A DNA stretch of 64,000 bases from Hygrophila difformis (Eukaryota; Streptophyta; Magnoliopsida; Lamiales; Acanthaceae): assembly GCA_030278955.1 (NCBI GenBank), contig JAOANR010000001.1, positions 24,495,120 to 24,559,119 of the forward strand, read 5' to 3'. Position numbers and translations under genes: made by a program. Below the pieces are notes generated by a model. The model did not search any database. It was not told the DNA's origin and worked only from the letters and a program-made list of their open reading frames with translations. Every line of letters starts with the position of its first letter. Position 1 is the first letter of the stretch. This document shows positions 1-12,810 of the stretch, piece after piece.

Positions 1-555
1 ATCTTTCTCCTTTTTATCTTTCTTCCGTTCCTTATCCTTCTTTTCCTTCTTGTGCTTTTTCTCTTTGCGTTTCGGCTGAAAACACGGGAGATAGAACCAC
101 ATTCCACCCTAAGTCATAATCACAAGGTAATAACACATGCAATATACAGGTCTATTTAAACAGGTGCAGTAGTTATTCTTAAAAATATTAACAATTTTAT
201 GGCTGCAAACCTCTAAATAGAGACAAAAGGCTATAATCAGGCATCAAAAAGCAAAGAAGAATGAACACTAATAAAGAAAACAAGGCAGTTGCACAAAAAG
301 CAAGATTCCATACATATTCCACACGACCAATTGTAACTCAAAGCAATATACATCAAACAATCAGCATAACTTCGCCACTGCTGTTTTTATAAAAATTGTA
401 CCAAGTTAAACTTAAACCGAATATATGGACCAAATAGAGTCAGTAATCTTCCAACAAAAGTTCTTGTGTAAACCCCAAATATCTTACATTGGTTCATAAT
501 AAGAGAATTGATGCCAGAAAATTGATAACAAATCTCCTATTAATTATAAATAATT

Positions 556-600
<45 letters not shown>

Positions 601-1025
601 ACACACACAATATAAGCACATACTGCTTGGAACATAATTCACTCTTCCAAGTCGTGAAAACTCCATGCAGTCAACTTCAATGAAAGCAACTAAATAAAAC
701 CCTTTCCCTCTAAATGATATACAAGAGGGAGAAAAAGCAGATATCTTTAAAGAAAACTTTATAATATACTCCCTCCGTCCCAGCAAACTTGTCTGGTTTG
801 ACGTTTTGGCACCGTTCATTGTTTAACTTTGACTCAATTTTATTGCAAACTATATTTGGAAAAAATAGTCGAGTTCAATCTTGTTAGATTCGTCAAATCG
901 TATAGTTTTAAAATATAGATACTTTACATAATTTTTAGTTGTATATTATGAGATATTAACGGTTAAAAAAGTGCATTTGATTATATGCAGAAGTCAAACA
1001 AGACACGTTAGTTGGGACAGAGGGA

Positions 1026-1091
<66 letters not shown>

Positions 1092-1500
1092 TCCATATTC
1101 CTAACTTTTGGCATAAAAGATTTGGCTAGAGAAACATGCAAGCAAGCATTTCAATTCTGAGTCACTTGCCAAATGGTTTCCTCATAATTATAACCCAACT
1201 TAAAGAATAAAGCAGGCAGATAGTACCCAAATCTATGAAACATAAAGACTTTCTCCTTGAACAACTTCCATACATTACATTTTCTTTACCCTACACAACA
1301 GCATGTATAGGTGAATGCCCAAATACTATAGAAGAAAACAGATGAAATAAAAAGACAGACAAAAGCGACACCCTCATACGACATCATTTTCTTTCCCCAG
1401 CTTCTTAACTAATGCAATAACCATTTCTTTCATTTTCACAACTGCTTTAGATTAAGCTTCGCATGCTGGAGAAATTTATTAGAAGATCAACCACAAATGC

Positions 1501-1540
<40 letters not shown>

Positions 1541-1757
1541 GAAAAAAAAATGATGCATAAATCACAGGCCCAAAGATGGAACAATTATGCAAGCACTTCA
1601 TGAAAGAAATCTGCAGCAATTTTACCTCCAAGCATTTTTTTAAGGTCAATTCACTTTTAACAATTGAATTTGGTTTAACTTTCTATTGACAATTCCTCCT
1701 TGGTTTCAGCCGGTGGACAGATGGAAGTGATCCAATAGGTGCATTAAAATTTAAAAG

Positions 1758-1795
<38 letters not shown>

Positions 1796-4336
1796 GACTT
1801 TCCAAGCTCAATTGCAATGTCTGAAAGGAGTTTAGCAATGCAATGGGAATGTAAGGATTGGATAATTTATGAAGATATTGTTCCAAGAATTCTCAAAAAT
1901 GCAATCTAATTGCTCTGTTACTTGTTCATAATAATATTATAAAAAGTTACAGAATTCACATGCTATCAAGATAAAATCCTGAACTCTATTCTTGAATTTG
2001 CAAAATGGTACAGATTTTAAAAAAAAGCCAACCATAGGATTAACGGACTATGCATATTTCAAACAAAGAAAATATGTAAGGTTATGTTTGGATTGAAGGA
2101 TGAATTTGCATACATGATTTAATTAAAGAATTTGATATGACTTGGAATATAATGGATTTGAATTACAAACATTAGTTAAGCAAACCAATTTGAAATCCTT
2201 CCCAAGCATAAAGAATTTACAAATTGTGGGTTCTAGATCCCTCAATTGAAAATCACTTCAAATCAATGAAAATAAAATCCTACGAAACTCCATTTGATGT
2301 TTCCTAAAAGTAAGACCCCAAAGAATCATGCATGTAACTCCTCCATTCATTTATTAGTTGAAAAGAAAAATGAAAAAGAAATTCCTTACAGAATAAGCGA
2401 TTCCTATATCTATCACCGGGTAGGTATCATTAATTGTGAAATTCCCATAATCACAAATGGAGGCAGCTTCTTTAGCATATAAAAGAGAAGCCCCAAAATG
2501 GCCATTGAAACAATTGGAATTTACTCATCTTAACACGTGAGTAAATGGATTAGCAATATTAAACATAAAATTACTTCCCAATCCTCTCCAACATTACTCA
2601 GCAAATCATCATACCAATCCAAGCAATGTGTCTGGGCCTCATCATTGCAAATCTATGAGAATTCATTTCATGAGATTTGCTATGTTCGAGAAAATAGAAT
2701 ATTGCCCAGACACTTTAGAAAAAATAAAATAAATAAATAAATAAGATGAAAGCATCAGGGACAATAGAGATTCTAAAAATATTTTCTAAAATGGTAATAG
2801 CTGAATATTAAAACCACTTCCTCAGATATATGGCTATCAAGAATGCGCATATCATTCTAATAAAAACATCATCTGAATACAGCTACAAATTCTTGATTTC
2901 ATACGTTTCACCTACTCAATGGTGATGGGAAATGTCATACTTATTGGGGTTGAAAAGCTACAGAGTCAACTTTGACATTCCCCCAACTGCAATTGGTATG
3001 TAATCGATCTGGATTGTTAAAACAACAGCACATGCAACTTTTGGTTGAGTCAATTATGCCATACATGTTAAAGCTTCCATTCTGTTTAGGAGACTGCTTT
3101 TATCACATTCTCTTTTGTAAGATCATATTTTTAGCCAACAGCAGTACTTTACAAGTACCTTTCTTGTAACAAAACACAACCCAGATCCACCAATCTACTG
3201 AGTGGTAGTTTCTAGTTGGACAGATCCTACAGAGTTCAGGATTTCAAATGAATTCAAGCACAGAGACTAGAGACATCTTTCTTTTATCTTGGGTCATATG
3301 GATCGCTCAAACTTCTTTATGTATAGCAGACCTCTCAAGTGCAGCAGCTGAGAGCCAGACCCAAGAAATTACATCACTAGTTTATGGAACAATTTATTTG
3401 TTCCAGTAATGTTCAACTGATACACATCACAACTTAGTGCTCATAAAATTTCACTGAGAAATTATGACATACACAGACTAAAGATTAATGATAAGATCTT
3501 CCTTTTAACCTTGTTAATCAATTTCAAAGAAGCATAGAAAGCCTAAACATTTCTATAGTTAAAGACAAGCCCCTGGATGCTGTAAGATATGAGGGAATTA
3601 GTATAGCTAGAGGAGGTGGATAAAAACCACACAAAGATAAATAGAGGCCCATGCATCATTGAAAAGTGTAGCACAGTAATTTTCTTAGGTGAAATGTTGA
3701 TTGCCCACTTGCAAAATACAGACAAAAACAGTTTGGTCGCACATCGTGAAAAAACCTAGTTGGTATCAATTAATAATTATAACTAGCACAGCAAGTCAGC
3801 AACAACCTGATGGAGTGAAATTAAAGAAAAGGGTACCTAGAAAAGTTAAAGCCAATGGCAGCTATTAGTATTTAGTTTGTGAAAATTAAATGATGCACAA
3901 GAACACTAAGGGGAAACTAGCAGAGCACATTCATGGACATAGATTCTCACACAAATAAAGAATAATAAATAGATAAATACTGGACAACTGCTTGGTCCAA
4001 CCAAAAATTAAAACTCATGATAAGATACTCTGTTAAAAATACAATAGCATCAATGTAACAGATTTTAAGCAAGGATCTATAACATCAAGCTGAGCTTGAC
4101 CATAAATATGCTAAAAAACTACCCAAGAAGAAATTAGTTTATAAACTCAATAAAAGCTTAACTAAGTAAACCAGAACCTATGAAACTCATTCTTTTCACA
4201 ATGGATCAGCATAATTAAAGGAGACAATATAGATCAGCACATAAGGAAATAAATAAACCTCTTTCAGTAAGTCCAAATCTTCTGGGCCGTGCTTTCGCTC
4301 ATATCCTGGTGGTGGAAATGGAAAGCAGCGTGACAT
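1..4336 (-). CDS. Lysine-rich MSRCFPFPPPGY-type plant protein, 5' part of gene (partial)
   Basis: Two coding exons are visible. Exon 1 is 4336-4259 (26 codons, ATG at 4336) and starts MSRCFPFPPPGYERKHGPED. It ends with codon GAG before a GT donor at 4258-4257. Exon 2 starts at 75 after a TTTTCAG acceptor, stays in phase 0, and runs off the window at 1 as an almost pure Lys/Glu/Asp stretch (PKRKEKKHKKEKKDKERKKD). The conserved N-terminus followed directly by a KEKKHKK tract is known from a family of plant nuclear proteins often annotated as Myb-like protein X or hypothetical; its biochemical role is not established and no enzymatic domain is seen here. The 4.18-kb intron (4258-76) holds microsatellites and a MITE. 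The C-terminal part lies outside the window. Confidence 0.8.
559..611. repeat. (AC)n microsatellite
   Basis: About 50 bp of nearly pure AC dinucleotide with one AT interruption, in the large first coding intron of the minus-strand gene. Confidence 0.95.
769..1026. mobile_element. Stowaway-like MITE, copy 1
   Basis: 258 bp bounded by CTCCCTCCGTCCC and its near-perfect inverse (GGGACAGAGGGAG), flanked by TA on both sides, the Tc1/mariner Stowaway hallmark. The inner sequence (GTTTGACTTTTT-like and GTCAAACAAGAC-like ends, AT-rich core) recurs in many copies in this window. It lies in an intron of the minus-strand gene. Confidence 0.9.
1027..1090. repeat. (TA)n then (GA)n compound microsatellite
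   Basis: A TA run of about 42 bp followed by a GA run of about 22 bp starts at the TA target duplication of the adjacent MITE. Confidence 0.95.
1505..1534. repeat. (TA)n microsatellite
   Basis: 30 bp of pure TA repeats in the large intron. Confidence 0.95.
1759..1796. repeat. poly-T followed by poly-A tract
   Basis: A run of about 12 T is followed by about 25 A, interrupted only by the join. It can form a hairpin. Confidence 0.9.
1797..4258. other. Remainder of first coding intron, no further gene seen
   Basis: AT-rich intron sequence. Short open frames here lack conserved motifs and proper splice context. A stretch around 2084-2630 has ends resembling TTTGGATTG / CAATCCAAG inverted repeats and could be a decayed hAT-like MITE, but no target duplication is clear. 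Confidence 0.6.
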
Positions 4337-5720
4337 TGCGCACTATACCCGTGCACGCTAAAAAAGGCTATAATTAAGAAAACAATAGTCCTGCTCTACT
4401 TTCCCAGGAAAAGAGTAGCAAAGCAGTAATTATATTTCTATCCATGCCATGAGCAAACATCGATTTCCAGAGCAAGCTGTTCTTTCCTTTGGTTAGCATA
4501 CCAAACTAACTCACACTCCAATCCAAATATATAATAGAGTTTACAGTATTCCTCAAACTTCAACTCAGATGCACTTCAATGGTCACCTTGATCAGAAATA
4601 ATAACGATAACAATATCCAAGTTCAATTGCACTTGCAGACCCCACAGTAACAGATCACACTAGAGTTCCCAACAAATGTCTGAATCAAATCCTAATATGT
4701 ATAGCTCTTGAAAAGATGAAAAAGGAAAAAACTTTAGCAAAAATAGCTAATCCAGCAGCAGCGTCTAGATGAAGGGATATCTAAGGCCGATGATCTTATG
4801 GCAGGTTTACCGAGAAAGTAGAATTAGATGATCATCACATTCATATCCCCCGCCTTAATCTCCAAAATTAACCCGAGATCATTCCCTCAGTTCAAGAAAT
4901 AAACAGCCGAAACCCACCACCCACTCCATAGGACATTCAATTAATTCTTGTTTTTATTGTGTATCATTTATGTGCACTTTTGTGAGCAATCCTCTTCCAT
5001 ACCCTCCAAAACCCAACTGCCGCACAATTGACAGTGCTTACACTCAAATATGCCTTCTTGAGCTCGTTGGCATCAAACCAGCACACGTCAATATTCCAAT
5101 CTACAGAGTGGAATTCTATTGGGCAAGCACCTGAAGAACTATGAAGTTTCCAATTGAACAAACCAGCTCAATTTTGTTCCGATCAAAACCCTAATAGCAA
5201 CAAGTGCAACACACTGCCCCCATCAATCCGATCCTCCTATTCGAAAACCTCGATGGAATCCGGCGTGGGCAAGTAGTCAATCTCACAAGACCCAAACCCT
5301 AAACTGCAAAAAGATACACAAGAAATCCCGATTCAATTCATCAAAGTGAAATTCTTAGTTCTTTTTTTTTTTATCCCCAAAGAATAAAAATTAGGTCTAA
5401 AATGCAGCAACTTTCAGCCAAAAGGGCGAAGCGAGGAAGCAAAAATTACTTTCGGATCGAGAAATTATTCCAAAACTAAAAAAGGGAACCTTCAAAATCC
5501 CAAAATCGAAATCTGAAAAAAGAAGAAAGATTAGAATAGCTGAGTTCCGTGAAGTTGAAAAGAAATTGAGCTTCAGTCCATATGGTTTTTACCTTGCTCG
5601 CAACAAAATGAAGGAGCATTTGAGGAAAGGGACAAGATCCCAGTTCCCAGCGGGTTTTTGTTAAAGAGTAAATTGTTGAGAACAAGAGTAGAAAAAAACA
5701 ATGAAGCCTACCACCCAGCA
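4259..5720 (-). other. 5' UTR and leader intron of the lysine-rich protein gene
   Basis: Upstream of the ATG at 4336 the minus strand has a good acceptor (TTTTTTAG ending at 4358), so the coding exon would start at 4357. A candidate donor AAG|GTAAAA lies at 5593/5592, giving a 1.2-kb leader intron (5592-4358) and a first non-coding exon from 5593 up to roughly 5700. The transcription start is not fixed. Exon borders are inferred from splice consensus only. Confidence 0.45.
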
Positions 5721-5913
5721 GCGAAATCCTCGTTTCCGTGGATTAATAAACGGGTTTCAGGTTCAGAGATTGATTGGCACGCGTAGGTTTTCGCTGGCGG
5801 GCTGGCTATTTGTAATAATGGGGGCGACGCCAGACGGAGAGAAGAGAAGCCGAGACTCGGGGGTTGTGTTGTGTTTGTGTACTAATATTAATTATACTAA
5901 TACTATTAATTAA

Positions 5914-6293
5914 GGGTCTGTTCTGCACGCAGAGCTGTAGCTGCAAGCTGGAGTTGTAGGGAGTTGTGGGAGCTGTAGCTGTCAGTTTTATTTAAGTGTT
6001 GTGTATAACTAGCTGTAGCTGTAAAAAAATTGTATGAAATGACATAAAATGACAAATATTTATGTAGACTATTGGGTAGTGAGTTGGTTATTATGATAAA
6101 ATTGTAATTGCTCAACAATAAGTTAGGAGCTTATTTTTTAAAGCTACTACAAGTAGCTTCTAAAAAGAAGCTTCCAAAAGCTCTCATAAGCTCCTAAAAG
6201 CTAGTGTGCAGAACGGAACTTTTGTTTTAAAATAAAAGCTAAAACTACCAAAAGCTCCCAAAAGCTCCCAAAAACTGCGTGTAAAACAGACCC
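5914..6293. mobile_element. MITE with GGGTCTGTT terminal inverted repeats
   Basis: 380 bp. The left end GGGTCTGTTCTGCACGCAG is matched at the right end by the inverse of GGGTCTGTTTTACACGCAG (17 of 19). Subterminal AGCTGTAGCTG and AAAGCTCCCAAAAGCT motifs are inverted copies of one another. No clear target duplication was found, so assignment to hAT rather than PIF/Harbinger is only a guess. Confidence 0.75.
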
Positions 6294-6564
6294 ATAGTAT
6301 TAATATATACTGTAGTATTTTTAAAACAATTATTTATAATTAACTATTGACAACTAAAATTATAAGGAGTAACCTGAATGATATTATAATTAAATAGTGA
6401 GAGACCTGCCTACATGAATTAGAAGCAGATAAAATGGAGAAATTGACCCCAGTCACGAAGTAAGTGACTTCAGTTAAAATTATAACTGAAAATATACATT
6501 TACATATATTTTAATATTTATTTGGCTCGACTACTATTTATTAGTATTTGATACTATATGATTT
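6294..6564. other. AT-rich intergenic spacer
   Basis: Nothing recognised between the MITE and the target-site duplication of the LINE. Confidence 0.7.
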
Positions 6565-6690
6565 AAATCTAATTTAATTTTTTTTTTTTTGTGACACAGC
6601 CTGAAAAGACGAGTAAAGGAAAGAAAAACAAAAACAAAACAAAACAAAAACCAAAGTCAAGAAAACAACTCTAGCTACTACGTCTGATCA

Positions 6691-9600
6691 CTATCTCCTT
6701 TCGAACACAGCACCCGTTGCATCTCTTTCCACCAAGGCTCGAACATCATCCGGTGGAAACGCCCATGTAGTGTAAAATTCCTCCTCACCTGCGGCTCGTC
6801 TAGCACATGCATCGGCAACCTGATTGCCTTCTCTGGATACATGACGGACCAAACCACCATATCCACTCCCAAGCTCTTCCCGGATGTCTTTGATAAGCGG
6901 CCAAAGCCGGTGCCGCTGCTGCCCATCTGCACAAACAAGTCTCACCACCTCCGCCGAGTCGACATAGCAACGCCGCACCTCCAACCCCTTATCCCGCGCC
7001 AACTGCAAGCCCTTCCATAATGCCATGAGCTCCGCCTCGACCACCCCTCGCTTACCGAGCTGCCCGCCACAGCCACCCATCCATGTCCCGTCGTGTGATC
7101 GAAGCACAGCTTCATACCCCGATTTACCAAACTCCTCTCGAACACAGCCATCCGAGTGGAGAACCACCCCTTCCATATTCTCCTCAATCCACCTGACCAC
7201 TTGTACCTGCCGCTACATGGCCGGCCGAACCCGAGCACGCTCCAATGCCTCACGCAAGCCATTTGCCTTGTGCAAAAGATCATCCAGTCTGCTCCTCTCG
7301 CCAGCGAAAACCCACTTGTTACGTTCACACCAAATGACCCACATCATAGATATAAACTCCCCACTCCATGTTCGCGCAACCCATTCACACCAATGTCTAA
7401 CATCTCGATCCTCCACCCCAGTCACGAAGCCCCTAATTGAAACTCCTGTAGCCATCCAGAGATGTTCAACCCAGGGACAGTGGAAGAAAACATGTTGCCA
7501 TGTCTCCTCGTCCCCGCCACATATGGAACATATAGGAGACGAAGCCAGCCCCCTTCGATGTCGCAAGCTATTACACGGTAAAGCCTCATGACCAAGGATC
7601 CAGAATAAAAACCCCATCTTTTCCGGAATCCAACTGTGCCACATCCAACTCCACCCGACCAACCCCTCCTCTATTCCCGTTAGCCATCTATAGCCGCTCC
7701 TTACCGTGTATAGCCCAGTCTGTGTCCCCTCTCCAATGCAGCACGTCACGAGCATGGACCGAGAGATGAGGGATCGGCATGTCCTCAATTTGCCTCTTCA
7801 CATCAACCGCCAACCATGAATACAACTGCCCCAGATTCCACTGGCCATCACAAATTAAGTCTTTGATTCTAAGCTGCAGGTCATTCGTGTGGACGAACGG
7901 CACCAAATCCGCCAAACATTCTCCCTGGAACCAAGAAGAAAACCACATGGAGCTCTCTCCATCTCCTATCCGAACTCCAAACCCCTTCCTTAACAATTCA
8001 CCAGCTTTGAGTAATGCCTTCCATACCTTGATGCCCCTATAGGCATCCTGAGGAAATTGGCCAGGCGCTACCTCATACTTGTCCCGAAAAACTCGCACCC
8101 ATAGTTTATCCTGGCTAACCAAAAAATCCCATAATAGCCGTCCAAGCAGTGCAATGTTCATATGGCGAGCAGTTCTAATCCCCAGGCCGCCTTGCTTGCG
8201 CGACCTAACTACCTTCGGCCACCCCACAAGGTGAAGTCCTCGGCCATCACTCCCCCTTCCAAATCCACCTCCTAACCATTTTATCAATATTAGTACACAC
8301 TCCCATAGGCAGCATATGGACTTGCATAACATACACCGGGATAGCAGATAACACTGCCCTGGCCTTTGTAACCCGTCCAGCTTTGTTTAACAAGAAACTC
8401 GACCAAGCACTGAGATGATGTTCTAGCCGCTTGAGAACTCTATCAAAATGAGAGATCTTCATACGCCCATGAATAATCGGAAACCCTAGGTACTTACCAA
8501 TCTCCGGAACCGCGGTAATACCCAAATGTTCCTCCACCCACGCCACTTCAAGAGCTGCCGCCAACGGTGAACAGAAGGCAGTCGACTTCATAGCATTCAT
8601 GCGTAGTCCAGACCGTGTACCGAATCTATGTAACACATCCGCAATACAGACAATACTATCCTCCTTCAATTCACTACATAAAATAAGATCATCTGCAAAC
8701 ATTAGATGCGAGATCCCGATACCACCCGGCTTAATGGACACCTGCTTCCATCTACCAGCCAACACTTCATCCAATATGAGCCTAGATAATTTTTCCATAA
8801 CAATAACAAACAAGTAAGGCGAGAGGGGATCACCTTGCCTTAAACCACGCCCAGCCCTTATATCCCCAATAGGAGACCCATTCCAAAGTATAGAGAAGCT
8901 CGCAGAGGTAACACATTCCATAATTAATTCCCGACAGCCCTGGGGAATCTCAAGCTCGTAGAGACAACTTTCCAAGAAGTCCCACCGTACCGTGTCATAT
9001 GCCTTAGCCAAATCAATTTTAAGAACCACCGCTTTGCACCCCGACCGAGGCCGCTCCATAGTAGCTATAATTTCATGTAAAAGAACCGCATTATCCGCCG
9101 TCCCTCGGCCTGGAAGAAAGGCAGACTGGAATGGGCTAATAACCTCCACCAAAATATGCCTCATTCTCCGGACCAGAATTTTAGTAATAACGTTGAACAT
9201 GACATTACAAAGCATCAAAGGTCGAAATTGTGTTATAGTGTTAGGAACCTCAACTTTGGGGAGAAGGCACATATATGCATGGGAAATGCCGGCTGGAAGT
9301 GTGCGCGGAGCCATGACCCCCTCGACCATCTCCACAACCGAGGGCCTCAACAAATCCCAATACTCCATGAAGAACGCAACCGGGAAGCCATCAGGACCTG
9401 GTGCAGCATACGGCCTCATTGACTTTATAGCACCATCCACTTCTGCCGGCGTGACATGTTCCTCCAACATGCTAATGTGAGTATGATTCAGCGGCAGTAG
9501 TCGCGGTATTGCAGCCCCTCCAGGCGCCTCAATGTGAGCGGCAAACATGTCCCGGAAGTGATTGGTCGCGTGTTGCTGTAGGATATCTTGGTCCATAACC

Positions 9601-10760
9601 AACTCATCATCAATGTGCAGCCCATACACACGCCCCCTCTTCCGATGAACCTTGGTACGGGCATGAAAATATTTCGTGTTTCTGTCTCCATGCTTAACCC
9701 ACCTATCTCGAGCTTTTTGATACCATAATAGCTCCTCTTGTACAAACAAATCTTCCAACTCCGCTTTTCATTCACCTTCCAACCTGCGAAGCCAGGCTGA
9801 ATCCACATGCACAAGACGTCTCTCTACCCCTATGATACGGTTTTTCAATTTCCGTTTCCTGTCCCGAATGTTACCAAAGACGTTCTTATTAAAGATCACA
9901 GATTGACGTTGCACCGCGCCAAGCAGCCCGGCTAGATTCCCGCCCATACCGTCTACACAGCTCCCGACCACCTCTCTATACCCCTCATGCGTTTTCCAAG
10001 CCGTTTCCCACCGAAACGGCCTCGGACAAGCCCCACGCCTCACTTCACTGCATACTAGCTGAAGTGGGCAATGATCCGAGCCTAATCTAGGCAAGTGAAC
10101 TATGCGCCCCTCCTCAAACATATTACTCCATTCCACATTCGCCCTACCCCGATCAAGCCTCTTGCTAATTCGCCTACCCTCCCCGGCCATGCGAGTCCAT
10201 GTAAATGGTGGCCCAACAGTCGGCACCTCCAGTAAGCGACATACATCCAAGACTCCGTGGAACTCATATGCCCGTTCCGCCAAGTACACGCCCCCTTCTA
10301 CTTCCTCCTCGCAGGCGATCTCGTTCCAATCCCCCATAACAACCCATGGCCCATCCACTAATCCGCCCACCACCTGCAAATCTATCCAAGTACCTTTCCG
10401 TCGTTGATAGTTAGGATCCGCATAGATTGCCGAGAGTAGCCAGCGCTCAGTCCCCTTGCTCAGCTCAATCGTGATGATCCTAGTCCGGACATCCCACAAT
10501 GTTATTTGACAACCAATGCAAGCCCTCGCCTGCAGTATCCAAAGTCCTCCTCCCATCCCATTCGTCTCCACAATGTGAACCGGTAAATATCCAATCCGAT
10601 CCAAGAAACCCCGGACCCTAACAAATTTCCCCCGCGGCTCCATCAAACATAAAATATCCGGTCTGTTATCCCTCACCAAATCCTCAAGCCAACGCTGAGC
10701 CGTACGACTTAATATACCACACACATTCCATGTAATAACTGTAAACTCTTTAAACATCAT
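6691..10760 (-). pseudogene. LINE ORF2: endonuclease, reverse transcriptase, zf-RVT, RNase H (broken)
   Basis: ORF2 starts at ATG 10760. The APE-type endonuclease (VITWNVCG near the start, GDWNEI, GSDHCPL) runs to an in-frame TGA at 9770-9768. The same frame resumes with the reverse transcriptase (9767-8247): FRPLMLCNV, KIDLAKAYDTV, GLRQGDPLSPYLF and the catalytic ISHLMFADDLILCS. A frameshift at about 8250 leads to the next frame (to 7688), and an apparent extra base near 7717 shifts into the zf-RVT region (WHSWIPEKMGFLFW, CSICGGDEETWQHVFFHC). An in-frame TAG at 7215-7213 precedes the RNase H domain (HSDGC, EAELMAL, YVDSAEVV, NQVADACAR), which ends at 6691. The protein would nick target DNA and prime reverse transcription. 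With two stops and two frameshifts it is not functional. Confidence 0.9.
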
Positions 10761-11472
10761 AAAATCATATAAAGAGTTGCAAGCCCCGCCTCACGCCCTA
10801 ATGGACACTTGCATCGTCCGTATCAGCCCACCTTTCCCCCTCGCCATCCTCACTCTCCCTATCATGAGCTCCCCAATCTACTCCCGACGTTAACCGAAGC
10901 ACGGCTTGCTGCTGTGCCATTCCAATCCCCTCCCCCCATTTGCAAAAGCCACCTCCCCATCCTCCTCTCCATCCACTTCGACCCGTTGCCTCTTAGAACT
11001 CAACGCAGGCAGATCACCTGCCAAGATTATAGCTCCCCCTCTCGAGTAGGAGGCCTCAGATCCTCTAGCCATCGAACCCGAACGCCTAGGACTGGCCACC
11101 GTGTGCACCTTTCCCGCTACCGGGGTCTCCGGCACAACCTCCTGACTCTCCATTTCCCGCCTTATGTTGTCCGTCCTCGGCACCACCCGAGGTTCCATAC
11201 GCTTCATCGGTTTATTTCGCCGTCGAACCACCGTCATCCATTCCCCATACTGTAATACTCGAGAAATCACCATCGAAAATTTAAATCCAAAAATAAAGAA
11301 TTGGATTTAAATTATTAAAACCGAAATAATTCCGAGAGAGCGGAATTTATTATTTATCGGAAGATAGCAACTCGAAACGAGTTTATCGAATTGTCCCAAC
11401 GATCACGGATAATTCCCACATTATGATTTTTATTTTTTTGAAGATAAGAAATCTTAATATTAAAAAAAAAAG

Positions 11473-11542
11473 TTACTGTAGCACGTGGCTACTGTAGCAC
11501 GTGCGGCTACTGTAGCACTACTGTAGCACTACTGTAGCAGCC
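11473..11542. repeat. Short tandem CTACTGTAGCA repeats within the LTR
   Basis: Five copies of ACTGTAGCA-type units, some spaced by CGTG. Similar motifs occur in many plant gypsy LTR promoter regions. The repeat is near the left end of the LTR. Confidence 0.85.
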
Positions 11543-12810
11543 GCACTATTGTCGGATCTTGTCCCTTTTATGGCCAAAATTCATCCCCTATCCCCATTGT
11601 CAGCCATCCTCATCAATGCTTCATCCCAAAAACTCTCCCAAACTCTCCCAAAGCCAAAACACCCTTCCGACGAACTTCCGGCGACTTTCCGGCGACTTTC
11701 CGGCAACCAAATCCGACCAAGGAAGTGTGTAGATCAAGGATTGCAAGCTTTGGATTGTTGGTAAGATGTAAATCAAGTTTCCTTATTGTTTTAAGATCAT
11801 AACCATCATCCTAAACTTACGAATCTTCATATTCAAACACAAATCGGAGCCAAAGGAAGAATAAATCGGGTGGAGGAGATTCGTTCGTGACATCCCGTGG
11901 ATTCCGGACGACCCCGTGACCTCCTAAACATCATCCCCACTGTAAGTTAACCTTACTATGGTTTTGGGTGACTTAAAATGCAACCAAACATAGAGATTTA
12001 GAAACTCTAAAATCTGTCAACACGAAAAACCCCCGGCGCAGCGTTTTCGTATGAATTTTTCGAACCCCTAAAACTGCTCAAACGGAAAAACTCAAAACAT
12101 GAAAAATATTCCTAAGACATAGATGTAGTTCGTGTAAAATTTTCATAATTTTTCATTGTGTTTTGTTATCCGAAAACGGCCTCCAACAAACCTGCCCTAA
12201 AAGTCAAACTTGAAACTGTGACAGATTTGAAATTGGACCAAAACCCTTACTTAAAGAGTTCAAACCGAAAAACTCAAAACTAGACTTTTGATCCTAACAC
12301 ACTAAACTATGTTGTGTAAAAATTTCAACGATTTTCATCAACGTTTGCTACCCCAAATTGATCCGAACATAAACTGTGATCTAAAACCTTTTTGTGAAAT
12401 CTGACAGTGCAATGGTCCGAACTTGATGAGCATGGTTCTATATTTTCTAGTCCAATTTGATCTTTACAATCTAAATGAAAGCTTAGTAAATCATGTCTAG
12501 TATTTATCCATAAAATTTCAGAATTTTTGGAGTCCATTTGATATGTTAAAAAGTTGAATCTTTGAATGGTGTCGAATCTGAAACCTGACAGCATACTACT
12601 TATGTGAAAGACTTGATTTTTGACTCATTTCCTTAACCCGGATCGAGAAACTTAAAACACAAAACTTGTTCGTCTCTGTGTTTTCGAGTTACTGGTGAAA
12701 TTTCAGAATTTTCGGACTTAAAATGAATTTTTAAATAATTATGAAGTAAGACAGCAACTTGTGTAAGTTATATTTTGAGAAACTTGTGAAACTTGCGAAA
12801 TGTGTTCTTA

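Noticed and set aside
7025..7591. Plus-strand 188-codon open frame and others antisense to the LINE
   Set aside because: They mirror the real minus-strand RT/RNase H domains and show no motifs of their own.
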